DNA of 64,000 nt from Chitinophagaceae bacterium (GCA_016720775.1 JADKJX010000003.1:248001-312000); one strand, 5' to 3'; positions 34,357 through 44,417 are shown, counted from the stretch's first letter. Numbers and translations: made by a program. The notes: generated by a model from the sequence alone, not told the origin.

Positions 34357-34357
34357 G

Positions 34358-34980
34358 CTACAAAGTAACTTTCTTTTTTCGTTCTTTTTTACCCGATATC
34401 CATTTTTGTGCCTTCCATCCCAGCCAGGCACTGCCGGCACCAACGAGTGCGCCAACCAATACATCGCTGGGATAATGCACACCCTGGTACATACGGGCCC
34501 AGCCAACACTGGTTGCAAAGAGGTAGGCAGGGGCGATCACATACCATTTTGGATAACGCAGCGACAAATTGGTAGCCGTACAAAATGCGGATGAAGTATG
34601 GCCCGAGGGAAACGACAGTCCGCCGCTTTCATCATCCCGTTTAACAATGAAACTGTATGTTTCAAATGGACGTTGCCTGTTTACGATCCGTTTGGTGGAT
34701 TGAGTGACCAGGCTGGAGAATAAGAATGCGGCACCCATGTACAATGCATCCTGCTTTAATTCTTTATCATGTTTTATAAATCCGGCAATAGCAATACCAA
34801 CCGGTGCAGCGATGCTTATGGCTGTTACCGAAGAAGCATTGAGCTCGAGGTATTTGTTTTAAAACCTGTTTCATTTTTGTTGATCGGTTTAAGCAGATCA
34901 ATATCTAAATTCTGCGAAAACACCTGAGCCTGTAAGCTGGTAAACAGTACAAACAATAATAGCCTGAGGTAGCTGTTCAT
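34358..34980 (-). CDS. PAP2-family phosphatase (frameshifted)
   Basis: This is a membrane-bound or periplasmic type 2 phosphatidic acid phosphatase-like protein. The PAP2 motifs are KRIVNRQRPFE (KxxxxxxRP), SFPSGHTSSAF (PSGH) and SVGWARMYQGVHYPSDV (SRxxxxxHxxxD variant). The N-terminus (ATG 34980, MNSYLRLLLFVLFTSLQAQVF, a signal peptide) is in another frame. One extra T at 34857-34860 (A on the coding strand) joins them via GFKNKYLELNASS, giving 207 aa. The likely substrate is a lipid phosphate or undecaprenyl pyrophosphate, not provable here. Confidence 0.85.
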
Positions 34981-35039
34981 ATGCGGTAGGTAATTATTAA
35001 TATTGCAAGGTAACTGAACCCCGGGTTAAATGCAGGTTA

Positions 35040-36104
35040 ATGAAAAAAAGTTTTGTTTTTTATGTACATAGTTTCGCCGGTCTGCTGTCGGGCATATTCA
35101 TTTTGTTGATGTCATTGTCAGGAGCGGCATTGGTCTTTCATGATGAACTGGATGGCTGGCAGCAACCACAGGTAAAAGCCTCATCGCTTAAAAACCTCAC
35201 GGTTGACAGTTGTTACCGCATCATACAGGAAAAATACCCGCAAGCACAGGTGAGCAATTGTGCATTGCCTGCAGATAAAAACCAACCTTTCTCTTTTTTT
35301 ATTTATGACTCATCCCATAAAGGCGGAACCAAAGCCCTGGAAGTTTTTTTGCACCCGCAAAGCGGGGAGGTTTTAAAAACAAGGGGAGGCAGTGATGACC
35401 CGGGGAATAATTTCATGAGCTGGCTGTCAAAATTTCACAACTCATTTCACTTAAATAAAAAAGGAGAGTGGCTGCTCGGCTTTTTTGCATTGGTATTTTT
35501 AATAAGCCTCATCACCGGGTTGATCCTGTTCCGGAAAAGCATCGGCGCAGTTCTGTTATTCAGGAAGACCGTATTCAGAAGCGGTAATCTTCACCAATTG
35601 ATCGGGGTGTATGCCTTGATCTTTAATTTGATGATCGCTGTTACGGGTTTCTGGATGCAGCGTTATGTTTTCAAAAAAGATTTTTATGCTTCTTACAACT
35701 ATACGCCTGTTTTAAAACCATCGCCTCCATTGTCTTTTTCTTTTGATTCGGCTTACCAGGCATTAAAAAAAAATCACCCAGACTTTACTGCCAGCGTGAT
35801 TTATTTTGCCCAAAGTAAAAAAGGGAAGACCGCCGTTTATGGAAGCCGTGCATCTAATTCATTCATTCACTCCAAAAAATTAGCCGATGCTGTTTTTTTA
35901 GACAGCAGCGGCGCTGTTGCCAAAACAAGATTTGTAAATGAGATCAGCTCCGATGACCGGTACGATATCATCAACTCACAACTACACATGGGTAAGTACG
36001 GCGGTATACCCGTGAAAATAATTTACTGCCTGTTCGGACTGGCAGGTTCTTTTTTAAGCATCACTGGTTTTTTGTTATGGCTTAGAAGAAAAAGGAAAGC
36101 GTAG
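35040..36104 (+). CDS. PepSY-associated TM helix domain protein
   Basis: This is a 354-aa inner-membrane protein of the PepSY_TM type. It begins HSFAGLLSGIFILLMSLSGAAL, continues with periplasmic PepSY regions, a second pair of helices (WLLGFFALVFLISLITGLILF, HQLIGVYALIFNLMIAVTGFWM), and a last helix (IIYCLFGLAGSFLSITGFLLW). Conserved membrane His residues suggest heme or electron transfer, as in FegB/PiuB-type ferric siderophore reductases. It is convergent with a TonB receptor, which supports a role in metal or siderophore uptake. Confidence 0.82.
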   Translation: MKKSFVFYVHSFAGLLSGIFILLMSLSGAALVFHDELDGWQQPQVKASSLKNLTVDSCYRIIQEKYPQAQVSNCALPADKNQPFSFFIYDSSHKGGTKALEVFLHPQSGEVLKTRGGSDDPGNNFMSWLSKFHNSFHLNKKGEWLLGFFALVFLISLITGLILFRKSIGAVLLFRKTVFRSGNLHQLIGVYALIFNLMIAVTGFWMQRYVFKKDFYASYNYTPVLKPSPPLSFSFDSAYQALKKNHPDFTASVIYFAQSKKGKTAVYGSRASNSFIHSKKLADAVFLDSSGAVAKTRFVNEISSDDRYDIINSQLHMGKYGGIPVKIIYCLFGLAGSFLSITGFLLWLRRKRKA

Positions 36105-36112
36105 CGCTTTCC
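36094..36112. terminator. Bidirectional terminator between PepSY and TonB receptor genes
   Basis: GGAAAGC (36094-36100), loop GTAGC, GCTTTCC (36106-36112). The PepSY stop is in the loop. On the minus strand a TTTTTC run follows. Confidence 0.75.
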
Positions 36113-36119
36113 CCGGAAA

Positions 36120-38558
36120 TTACTTCTTCAAATTCAAACTCAAAGGAATATTCAGTTTGATGCTGAAATTTCTGCCCATGTTATAAACGCCCATTCTTCC
36201 GGTAGCCAGGTTCCCTTCTGCATACTTTAACCGGCTCAGGTGATTCTGGTATGCCACATCTCCAATATTCATGGCGCTAAACCCAAGGCTTAATAAGGTT
36301 TGCTTCTTTTTGTTTACAATGTCGGCACCTATGCCTGCATTCAGCAAGGTATAACCGGATGTTTTCGTTTCGGTATTGTATGCAGTAAAGACATCAGCTT
36401 TTGAAAATGTATTATCCACTTCAAACTTTACATAGAAGTTGCTGATGTTTTTGGTAAGGGTATTGAAATTACCCTTAAACTCCGTTACCAGTTTAGTGGC
36501 CGGAATAAAAGGAAGGAACTTGCTTCCTTCAATGGGATTCTTCAGTTGGCCACTTACCGCTGAAAAGGTATTCAGTATGTGCAACCAGTCTAACGGGTGC
36601 GGATGAATATCAATGGTTGCTTCCAACCCGGTTAGCATTGCTTTTGTCTGGTCGAACTTAAATGCGGTAAGAAGATCACCATTCACATTAACTAAACTGT
36701 CGCCTCCGCCTGCGGCTTCCAGCTTCCTGTAAAAAATAAAATTGTTGAAGCTGTTATAAAATGCAGAGAGGCCGATGGAAAGATGTTCGGCACTGTACTC
36801 CATGCCCCCGTCTATTTGAATACTGGTCTCGCTCTTTAATGCGCTGTTGCCGTATTCGTAGCGGATCGTTCCTTCGTGTGCGCCGTTTGAAGCCAGTTCC
36901 GGGATGCTGGGCGCCCGGAACCCACGGGCAACATTAAATTTTAAATTCACTTTGTCTGTTACCTGCGCTGCTAATCCAACACTGCCGGAAATATTGGAAA
37001 AAGATTTTTTGAATGCATTGCCTTTGATCGCAGTGCCATCCAGCAGGTTGCCTGCATTTACATTCCGGCTGTCGAAACGTAATCCACCGCTCAGCGTAAC
37101 CTTATCAATTGTTTTTTGAGAATAGGCGTAAATGCCAAGATCAAAAAGATCGTAATCAGGAATGAGTTGTTCCACTCCTTTGTTGGTATTATTCTGCTGC
37201 ATGCCGTTTATGCCAATGGATGTTTTCCAGCCCTTGTTCTCTGCAATATGAAATTGTGCCGTGTAGGTAATGGTTCTCAGGTCGAAAAATAAAGAGCGCT
37301 CATTTACATCATCGGGGTTTCCAAATTCTTCACGCCGGTTTTGCTGAAAGCCGATATTAAAAGTGAGGTTATTCTTTCCCATCCGTATATTATTATCACT
37401 GGCAATTTTAAAATGACGGATATGCTGGTAAGGGATCTGGGGGTTAATGCTTTTAAAATCGTCGTTGGTTGCCCGTTCGCTGATCCCGCCGGCAAGGTCT
37501 TTTGTAAAATATCCCTGGGTATCCCGTTTCCCTTCTATCAACCCTGCTTTTAAGTTGAACTGGCTGAGGAGTAAATGGCTGTATCCCCATTTACCGTTGT
37601 AGCCAATGTATCCACCAATATTGTGTTCATTGAATTTTGAATTGAACACACGCCCGTCGTATTTATTTTTATAATCAGACGCGGCTTTGTTTGATGTGTA
37701 GAGGTTCCAGTTAAACCCGTTTTTATTTCCGCCGATATTCAGGTTTAAAGTCGAAAGTTTGTTATTCGTTTGATAGTTGCTTGAAAGATTAGCCTTAATG
37801 GTGTTCGCTGGTACTGGCACGTTGCTGATGATGTTTACTACACCAGCCATGGCATCGCTTCCATAAATAATAGAAGCAGGCCCTTTCAGTAATTCAATTT
37901 TATTTACACTCGCTTCATCCACTTCAATGCCGTGTTCATCGCCCCATTGCTGGCCTTCCTGCCTTACCCCATCGTTGATGGTAAGCACCCGGTTGTAACT
38001 CAGTCCACGGATCACCGGCTTTGAAATGGCAGGCCCGGTGGCCAGGGTAGATACACCACCAATCTTTGTGAGTGATTCAATGATGTTGGAAGAAGTGTTT
38101 TGCATAAAGTCTTGCCGGCGCAATACCGAAACAGCAAAAGGAACTTTTCGTTGTGAAGTGGCGCCGCTTACACCGGTTACGATCACCGCATTGTTTTCAA
38201 TGATCGATTCGCCCAGTGCAAAATCCTTTTTAATATCGGCTGCAAAGTATATGTTCTCAACAATACTGGTATAACCGATATGCGATACTTCAACAAGGTG
38301 ACTTCCCTGCGGAACATTTTTAATAACAAAAAGGCCGTTCTCATCTGTGGAAGAACCCGATTTGATATCGGTGATATAAACAGATGCTGCCGGAAGAGGC
38401 TTACCCGTCTTTGCATCGGTTACCTGTCCGGAAAAAGTATTATTGGTCGCATTGAACTTGTGATTCCCGGGGGCAATGGAATTTCCCTGGGCAAATAAGT
38501 TTGTGCTTGTGCTGAAAATGCCAATGAATGTTAGCAGTGCTGTAATGTTGATCCGCAT
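36120..38558 (-). CDS. TonB-dependent outer-membrane receptor
   Basis: This is an 812-aa receptor. The signal peptide is MRINITALLTFIGIFSTSTN, followed by a carboxypeptidase-like regulatory domain (FSGQVTDAKTGKPLPAASVYI). The plug domain has GGVSTLATGPAISKPVIRGL and ELLKGPASIIYGSDAMAGVVNI, then a 22-strand barrel ends IKLNIPLSLNLKK. It imports an iron chelate, heme, cobalamin or copper complex using TonB energy. The substrate is unknown, but the nearby PepSY protein favours ferric siderophore or heme. The small gene upstream (38633-38967) is probably co-transcribed. Confidence 0.9.
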   Translation of the reverse strand: MRINITALLTFIGIFSTSTNLFAQGNSIAPGNHKFNATNNTFSGQVTDAKTGKPLPAASVYITDIKSGSSTDENGLFVIKNVPQGSHLVEVSHIGYTSIVENIYFAADIKKDFALGESIIENNAVIVTGVSGATSQRKVPFAVSVLRRQDFMQNTSSNIIESLTKIGGVSTLATGPAISKPVIRGLSYNRVLTINDGVRQEGQQWGDEHGIEVDEASVNKIELLKGPASIIYGSDAMAGVVNIISNVPVPANTIKANLSSNYQTNNKLSTLNLNIGGNKNGFNWNLYTSNKAASDYKNKYDGRVFNSKFNEHNIGGYIGYNGKWGYSHLLLSQFNLKAGLIEGKRDTQGYFTKDLAGGISERATNDDFKSINPQIPYQHIRHFKIASDNNIRMGKNNLTFNIGFQQNRREEFGNPDDVNERSLFFDLRTITYTAQFHIAENKGWKTSIGINGMQQNNTNKGVEQLIPDYDLFDLGIYAYSQKTIDKVTLSGGLRFDSRNVNAGNLLDGTAIKGNAFKKSFSNISGSVGLAAQVTDKVNLKFNVARGFRAPSIPELASNGAHEGTIRYEYGNSALKSETSIQIDGGMEYSAEHLSIGLSAFYNSFNNFIFYRKLEAAGGGDSLVNVNGDLLTAFKFDQTKAMLTGLEATIDIHPHPLDWLHILNTFSAVSGQLKNPIEGSKFLPFIPATKLVTEFKGNFNTLTKNISNFYVKFEVDNTFSKADVFTAYNTETKTSGYTLLNAGIGADIVNKKKQTLLSLGFSAMNIGDVAYQNHLSRLKYAEGNLATGRMGVYNMGRNFSIKLNIPLSLNLKK

Positions 38559-38632
38559 GAAAATAATTTTAATAGTTTGATGAATTCCGGAAGTATCCAA
38601 ATGAAAGGATACCGGCTGCTGCTTAGAATGAA

Positions 38633-38967
38633 TCAAACTACCGGCGGGCCACGAAGGGAGAAATAAAAACGGGGAGTTGAAATTACCTGGATGAACCGGT
38701 GATCCTGTTTTAATGCGAATGTTTGTCCGGGTACCGGAATTAAAATATTACCTGTTTCAGTAAAAGGCGATTCGGCAACGATGTTATCGCACTGGCAATA
38801 ATATTTTTTGTGCTGAGCTGTTCCTGGTTTGTGCCAGTGGATTTTTTTACAGAATCAATGTGATCGGCAAACCAGTTGTGCAACAGAATGGTAGGCGTAA
38901 CGCTGAAAGAGAAGATCACCAGCATTACAGCCGCAATAACTTTCCGTATGATAACCTGTTTAACCAA
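38633..38967 (-). CDS. Small TonB-locus protein with HNWFADH and CxC motifs (frameshifted)
   Basis: No characterised family is recognised. It starts with a hydrophobic segment (VIAAVMLVIFSFSVTP), then LLHNWFADH. One extra T in the T6 run at 38804-38809 continues the frame into KKYYCQCDNIVAESPF and an end SLRGPPVV, 111 aa in total. Similar small proteins with HNWFADH sit next to TonB receptors in other Bacteroidota, as far as I recall. His, Asp and the Cys pair could bind a metal. The start is uncertain: TTG 38967 is used because TTG 38994 lies in the predicted -7 box. Confidence 0.6.
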
Positions 38968-38991
38968 TTTCTGTTTTTTGCTACAACGTTG

Positions 38992-38999
38992 CAAATGTA
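38992..38999 (-). promoter_or_regulatory. Candidate -7 box of the small protein / TonB receptor operon
   Basis: TACATTTG on the minus strand. TTGCAA words at 38990 and 39012, a short distance apart, form an imperfect inverted repeat over the promoter and could be an operator. Confidence 0.45.
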
Positions 39000-39069
39000 C
39001 TATTTCTTTTTTGCAAACGCAACGGGTAGAAGATTTTAATATTTAGCTATCTTCAAAACAAAATTCACC

Positions 39070-40566
39070 ATGCAGCAATACATATTGGCGCTCGACCAGG
39101 GTACCACCAGTTCCCGGGCCATCATTTTTGATAAGAAGGGAAGCATTGTTACCATTGCACAAAAGGAATTCACCCAGATATTTCCGCAACCGGGCTGGGT
39201 AGAGCATGATGCCAATGAGATATGGAGCACCCAACTGGGTGTAGCTGCAGAGGCGATTACAAAAGCAGGCTTATCTCCCGAGAATATTGCAGCGATCGGT
39301 ATCACCAATCAACGGGAGACAACGGTTGTTTGGGAAAGGGCAACAGGCAAACCCATATATAATGCCATCGTTTGGCAGGACAGAAGAACCGCTTCCTTTT
39401 GTGATGAACTGAAAGCAAAAGGACTCGATAAGATCATCTGTGAAAAAACCGGTTTGATCGTGGATGCTTATTTTTCTGCAACCAAGGTAAAGTGGATACT
39501 GGATAATGTTGAAGGGGCACGAAAGAAAGCAGATAACGGAGAATTGTGTTTCGGTACCATCGACAGTTGGCTTGTGTGGAATTTGACCAAGGGGCAGATC
39601 CATGTAACGGATGTTTCCAATGCATCACGTACGATGTTATGCAACATTCATACGCTGCAATGGGATGGCGAACTGGAAAAAATATTCAACATACCCGGAA
39701 ACATGCTGCCGCAGATACGCAGCAGCAGCGAAGTATATGGTACTACCCAGAACATTCTCACCGCACAGAATATTCCGATTGCAGGTATTGCAGGTGATCA
39801 GCAAGCGGCATTGTTCGGACAAATGTGTACCCAGCCGGGTATGGTGAAGAACACCTACGGCACCGGTTGTTTCATGCTGATGAATACGGGAGAGAAACCC
39901 GTTGTGTCGCAAAATAATTTATTGACAACCGTTGCATGGAAGGTGAACGGCATTACCAATTATGCACTGGAAGGAAGTGTGTTCATTGCCGGTGCTGTTG
40001 TGCAGTGGTTACGGGATGGATTAGGCATCATCAAAAACTCGAAAGAAATAGAAACATTGGCTGCTTCAGTAAACTCTGCCGATGGTGTTTACATGGTTCC
40101 TGCATTTGCCGGCCTGGGTGCACCGCACTGGAACCAATATGCAAAAGGAACCATGGTTGGAATTACAAGAGGCACATCATCTGCGCATATTGCACGGGCT
40201 GCATTGGAAAGCATCGCTTTTCAAACCATGGATGTATTAAAAGCAATGGAAGCCGACTCCGGTATTTCTATTAAAGAGTTACGGGTTGATGGCGGAGCAA
40301 CGGCTAATAATTTACTGATGCAGTTCCAGTCAGATATTTTAAATACAAAAGTTGTTCGTCCGAAAGTAACCGAAACAACGGCATTGGGTGCTGCGTATCT
40401 TGCCGGTCTTGCAGTTGGTTTCTGGGATGGCATTGATGAGATACAGAAACAATGGCAGGTGGATACCAGTTTTAATTCTGCCATGCCCGGAGAAGAACAG
40501 GCTATTCTGAAAAAAGGATGGCAACGGGCTGTTAAGTCTGCCATTGCCTGGGCAGATGATAAATAA
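39070..40566 (+). CDS. glpK: Glycerol kinase GlpK
   Basis: GlpK phosphorylates glycerol to sn-glycerol 3-phosphate using ATP. FGGY-family motifs are ALDQGTTSSRAIIFD, GITNQRETTVVWER, WQDRRT, TYGTGCFMLMNTG, and GGATANNLLMQFQSDIL by position. At 498 aa it is full length. glpF follows after 32 nt, forming a glycerol uptake and trapping unit. No glpD or glpR gene is adjacent. Confidence 0.97.
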   Translation: MQQYILALDQGTTSSRAIIFDKKGSIVTIAQKEFTQIFPQPGWVEHDANEIWSTQLGVAAEAITKAGLSPENIAAIGITNQRETTVVWERATGKPIYNAIVWQDRRTASFCDELKAKGLDKIICEKTGLIVDAYFSATKVKWILDNVEGARKKADNGELCFGTIDSWLVWNLTKGQIHVTDVSNASRTMLCNIHTLQWDGELEKIFNIPGNMLPQIRSSSEVYGTTQNILTAQNIPIAGIAGDQQAALFGQMCTQPGMVKNTYGTGCFMLMNTGEKPVVSQNNLLTTVAWKVNGITNYALEGSVFIAGAVVQWLRDGLGIIKNSKEIETLAASVNSADGVYMVPAFAGLGAPHWNQYAKGTMVGITRGTSSAHIARAALESIAFQTMDVLKAMEADSGISIKELRVDGGATANNLLMQFQSDILNTKVVRPKVTETTALGAAYLAGLAVGFWDGIDEIQKQWQVDTSFNSAMPGEEQAILKKGWQRAVKSAIAWADDK

Positions 40567-40598
40567 TTGATTATTTTTCCTGACTAATAAACCTGCTT

Positions 40599-41306
40599 AT
40601 GAACAACTTTCTTTTTGAAATGATCGGTACTGCCTTTTTAATTTTATTAGGCGATGGCGTTGTAGCCAACGTGGTATTAAATAAAACCAAGGGCAATAAC
40701 GGCGGATGGATCGTGATTACATTTGGATGGGCCATCGCCGTATTTGTAGGTGTTTATATTTCTGCAGCAGCGAGCGGTGCTCATTTAAACCCTGCAGTAT
40801 CCATTGCTTTAGCGGCAGCCGGAAAATTTGACTGGGCAAATGTGCCGTTGTATATCGCCGGGCAATTTGCCGGTGCAATGATCGGGGCATTACTGGTTTG
40901 GATCGCCTACAATAAACATTTTGATGAAACAACCGATACCGATGCAAAGCTGGCTGTGTTCTGCAACAGCCCGGCGATCAGGAATACAACATTCAACCTG
41001 GCAACAGAAATGATCGGCACATTCGCATTGATATTTGGTATCTTCTTTATCACCGGTGCAGATGCCGGTTTGCGTTCTTTGGATGCTTTGCCGGTTGCTT
41101 TATTGGTACTGGGAATAGGATTGGGTCTTGGCGGACCTACCGGTTATGCCATTAACCCGGCACGTGACCTTGGTCCACGTATCATGCATTTTATCCTGCC
41201 CATAAAAAATAAACGTGACAGTGATTGGGGCTATAGCTGGATACCGGTTATCGGGCCGGTCATTGGCGGATTGATCGCAGCCGTTGTTTACAAAAGCATT
41301 CATTAG
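40599..41306 (+). CDS. glpF: Glycerol uptake facilitator GlpF (aquaglyceroporin)
   Basis: This is a 235-aa MIP channel with six helices and two half-helices. The NPA boxes are HLNPAVS and AINPARDLGPR. The Asp after the second NPAR is characteristic of glycerol-conducting members. It lets glycerol diffuse in, to be trapped by GlpK. The stop overlaps the convergent gene by 4 nt. Confidence 0.96.
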   Translation: MNNFLFEMIGTAFLILLGDGVVANVVLNKTKGNNGGWIVITFGWAIAVFVGVYISAAASGAHLNPAVSIALAAAGKFDWANVPLYIAGQFAGAMIGALLVWIAYNKHFDETTDTDAKLAVFCNSPAIRNTTFNLATEMIGTFALIFGIFFITGADAGLRSLDALPVALLVLGIGLGLGGPTGYAINPARDLGPRIMHFILPIKNKRDSDWGYSWIPVIGPVIGGLIAAVVYKSIH

Positions 41307-42439
41307 TCTTTCGAAAATTCCAGGTCGGCAAGAATGGGATAGTGGTCTGAATAAGGCACTTCTGTTTTTTTGTATTGAGTTACATCAAATTTTTTATCAG
41401 CCAGTATATAATCAATGCGTAAAGTTGGGGAAATGATGCGGAGTGTTTTGCCAAAGCCGGAACCTTTTTTCAGAAATGCATCCTGCAGACCGCCCTTGGC
41501 AGTGAAATAAGAATAAGAATTCGGCACATCATTAAAATCGCCGCAGATGATCACCGGGTAAGGACTCTCTTTTACTTTTTTATTAAGCAATTCGGCCTGC
41601 CCGGCTCTTTTTATGTAGGCATTCCGTAACCTGTAAGCAATGGCCTTGGATTCGGTAATGCTTGCCTTTCTTGGGTCCTTTAAGTTATGCAGGATCTGGT
41701 AATGATAATTGTCGAACATTACAGATTGCAGGTGTGTACTAAAAATCCTCACTGTCCGGTCATTCACCTTTATATCTGCATAAATGATGGGCTCAGCATA
41801 ATCATCGTAGTCGTAAAAAAAATGTGCCGTATCAACAATCGGGTATTTGGAAATAATGGCAACCCCGGTAATTACCGTGGTCTGGTAAATACGGTAGGTA
41901 TAATTTGTTTGTACAAAATAGCTGTATTTATAGCCACTTTCTTTTAAGGCAGGTGAAATAGTATCCCTGACCTTTTTATCTTTTAAATAAACGTATTCCT
42001 GCAGGCACAAAATATCGGCGTTGCTTTTTTTGATCACTTCGGTCATCTCTTCCTCATAATCCGTTTTCTTTCCATCCGACCGGTTCGATTCTCCCCAGCT
42101 CGAAAGGTTCCAGGTAAGCACCCTTAGCGTTTGGGATGATTTAGCTTCGTTGAATTTTTTCGGGAAATGAAAACTGAACATCACCGATACCTGTTTCCAG
42201 CTCAATAACAATGCTGCCAAACATACCCATGCCCATTTTGAGTGACGGAATATCCAGTAAATAAGAAACCCAATGATCATCACAAGCAGTAGGGGAAAAA
42301 CAAGTCCCAGCATGGCAATGAACCATGATCGGCCCGAATTTATGAACGGAACCAGGCAGGCAAGCAGGTAAAACAGGATGACAACAACATTTGCGCTGAT
42401 AAATGCTATCCGTAATAATTTTTTAAGCCGGGGCAGCAT
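41303..42439 (-). CDS. Membrane-anchored endonuclease/exonuclease/phosphatase family protein
   Basis: This 378-aa protein has three N-terminal transmembrane segments (about 8-30, 37-62, 68-85) and an EEP-fold domain. EEP motifs are LRVLTWNLSSWG (catalytic Asn), ILCLQEYVY (metal Glu), ICGDFNDVPNSYSYF (Asp, Asn) and SDHYPILADL (catalytic Asp-His). The domain probably faces the periplasm or cytoplasm at the membrane. The substrate (nucleic acid or phosphoester) is unknown. Confidence 0.88.
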   Translation of the reverse strand: MLPRLKKLLRIAFISANVVVILFYLLACLVPFINSGRSWFIAMLGLVFPLLLVMIIGFLIYWIFRHSKWAWVCLAALLLSWKQVSVMFSFHFPKKFNEAKSSQTLRVLTWNLSSWGESNRSDGKKTDYEEEMTEVIKKSNADILCLQEYVYLKDKKVRDTISPALKESGYKYSYFVQTNYTYRIYQTTVITGVAIISKYPIVDTAHFFYDYDDYAEPIIYADIKVNDRTVRIFSTHLQSVMFDNYHYQILHNLKDPRKASITESKAIAYRLRNAYIKRAGQAELLNKKVKESPYPVIICGDFNDVPNSYSYFTAKGGLQDAFLKKGSGFGKTLRIISPTLRIDYILADKKFDVTQYKKTEVPYSDHYPILADLEFSKD

Positions 42440-42586
42440 GGATGAATTTTAAGTTGAAACTAAGGAATTTCTGCATTAACGAAGGTGGGTGGATATATCG
42501 TATATGGCTAATATTTCAGGGCTTTTTGCGGCTCCGGCTGGCCCAAAAGCAGCGATTTGAAATTTCAAATTTCAAACTCTATCCCT

Positions 42587-42594
42587 TACCTTTG
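42587..42594 (+). promoter_or_regulatory. Candidate -7 box of atpD
   Basis: TACCTTTG, about 39 nt before the atpD ATG at 42634. A GAAATTTCAAATTTC word lies just upstream. Confidence 0.5.
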
Positions 42595-42633
42595 CCGCTC
42601 AAAATCAGACTTCATTATAATAAAGTATCATTT

Positions 42634-44139
42634 ATGGCCAATACAGGTAAAATTAAATCAGTTATCGGTGCGGTGATCGACGTTCAGTTCGACAGCGACA
42701 GTAAACTTCCTGAAATCTTAAATGCCCTTGAATTAAAGCGTGAAAACGGCGATACGCTTGTGCTTGAAGTACAGCAGCACCTGGGAGAAGACAGTGTTCG
42801 TACCATTGCGATGGACGGAACAGAAGGCTTGGTACGTGGTACCGTTGTAACTGATACCGGCAAACCAATTGCAATGCCAGTTGGTGACGCTATTAAAGGC
42901 CGCTTGTTTAATGTTACCGGGGATGCTATTGATGGTTTACCACAGGTTAGCAAAGTTGGTGGCCGCCCTATTCACGCCAAGCCGCCATTATTTGAAAACC
43001 TGAGTACAGCCAATGAAATCCTGTACACCGGTATTAAAGTAATTGACCTTATTGAACCTTATGCAAAAGGTGGTAAGATCGGTTTGTTTGGTGGAGCCGG
43101 TGTGGGTAAAACGGTATTGATCCAGGAATTGATTAACAATATTGCAAAATCATATAGTGGTGTATCTGTATTTGCAGGTGTGGGAGAAAGAACCCGTGAA
43201 GGAAACGATCTGATGAGAGAGATGATTGAAGCAGGTATCATGAACTACGGCGAGAAATTTAAACACAGCATGGAAGAAGGCGGATGGGATCTGAGTGCGG
43301 TGAATATGGAAGACCTGAAAGAATCAAAAGCAACCTTCGTTTTTGGACAGATGAACGAACCACCGGGAGCAAGGGCTCGTGTGGCTTTGAGCGGATTGAC
43401 GATCGCCGAATATTTCCGTGATGGAGATGGCACCGGACAGGGAAAAGACATTTTATTCTTCGTAGATAATATCTTCCGTTTTACTCAGGCAGGTTCCGAG
43501 GTATCGGCTTTGTTAGGCCGTATTCCATCTGCAGTGGGTTACCAGCCAACACTGGCAACTGAGATGGGATTGATGCAGGAACGTATTACTTCTACAAAAA
43601 ACGGTTCAATTACTTCTGTACAGGCGGTATATGTACCTGCGGATGATTTGACCGATCCGGCTCCGGCAACAACATTTGCCCACCTGGATGCAACAACCGT
43701 ATTGTCTCGTAAGATTGCGGATCTGGGTATCTATCCTGCGGTGGATCCATTGGATTCTACTTCAAGGATCCTGACTCCATTAATTGTTGGTGATGAACAT
43801 TATAATTGTGCTAACCGTGTAAAATTAATTTTACAACGTTATAAAGAATTACAGGATATCATTGCCATCCTTGGTTTGGATGAATTGAGTGATGAAGATA
43901 AACTGGTGGTATCAAGGGCACGTAAAGTACAGCGTTTCTTAAGCCAGCCTTTCTTTGTGGCTGAACAGTTCACCGGTTTAAAAGGAGTGTTGGTGCCCAT
44001 TGAAGATACGATCCGTGGTTTTAATTCCATCATGGACGGAGAAGTGGATGAGTATCCGGAAGCAGCTTTCAACCTGGTAGGAACATTGGAAGATGCAATT
44101 GAGAAAGGTAAAAAATTAATGGAAGCGGCAAAAGCTTAA
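42634..44139 (+). CDS. atpD: ATP synthase F1 subunit beta
   Basis: This is the catalytic subunit of F1Fo ATP synthase. It has the P-loop GGAGVGKTVLIQELI, GERTREGNDL, the DELSEED-like loop LDELSDEDKL, and VDNIFRFTQAGSEVSALLGR by position. At 501 aa it is normal. The ATG at 42634 (MANTGKIKSVIGAVIDVQF) is the family start. An in-frame extension to 42442 is rejected. Bacteroidota often keep atpD-atpC apart from the other F1Fo genes, as here. Confidence 0.98.
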   Translation: MANTGKIKSVIGAVIDVQFDSDSKLPEILNALELKRENGDTLVLEVQQHLGEDSVRTIAMDGTEGLVRGTVVTDTGKPIAMPVGDAIKGRLFNVTGDAIDGLPQVSKVGGRPIHAKPPLFENLSTANEILYTGIKVIDLIEPYAKGGKIGLFGGAGVGKTVLIQELINNIAKSYSGVSVFAGVGERTREGNDLMREMIEAGIMNYGEKFKHSMEEGGWDLSAVNMEDLKESKATFVFGQMNEPPGARARVALSGLTIAEYFRDGDGTGQGKDILFFVDNIFRFTQAGSEVSALLGRIPSAVGYQPTLATEMGLMQERITSTKNGSITSVQAVYVPADDLTDPAPATTFAHLDATTVLSRKIADLGIYPAVDPLDSTSRILTPLIVGDEHYNCANRVKLILQRYKELQDIIAILGLDELSDEDKLVVSRARKVQRFLSQPFFVAEQFTGLKGVLVPIEDTIRGFNSIMDGEVDEYPEAAFNLVGTLEDAIEKGKKLMEAAKA

Positions 44140-44145
44140 TTGAAT

Positions 44146-44397
44146 ATGACGTTAGAAATACTTACACCAGAACAAAAAATTTTCAGCGGCGATGTATACG
44201 GCGTTCAATTACCGGGCATTGCAGGTTTGTTTGAAGTATTAGACAGGCATGCGCCCATGGTAAGCGCATTAAAAGACGGCAACCTGAAAATTTTAAAGGA
44301 TAAAACACAAACCACTTCTTATACCATTAAAAGTGGCTTTGTGGAAGTGTTGAATAATAAAACAACTGTTTTGGTTGAAGGTGCGGAAGAAGTTTAA
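44146..44397 (+). CDS. atpC: ATP synthase F1 subunit epsilon
   Basis: This short epsilon subunit (83 aa) has MTLEILTPEQKIFSGDVYGVQLPG at its start (by parts) and DRHAPMVSALKDG. The C-terminal helical hairpin of longer homologues is absent, as is common in Bacteroidota. It starts 6 nt after atpD. Without the helical domain, ATP-hydrolysis inhibition by epsilon may be weak or absent. Confidence 0.94.
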   Translation: MTLEILTPEQKIFSGDVYGVQLPGIAGLFEVLDRHAPMVSALKDGNLKILKDKTQTTSYTIKSGFVEVLNNKTTVLVEGAEEV

Positions 44398-44417
44398 AGC
44401 AAAATATTTATGTAGTA

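Noticed and set aside
42442..42633. 64-codon extension of AtpD
   Set aside because: The family start MANTGKI is at 42634, and a promoter box lies within the extension.
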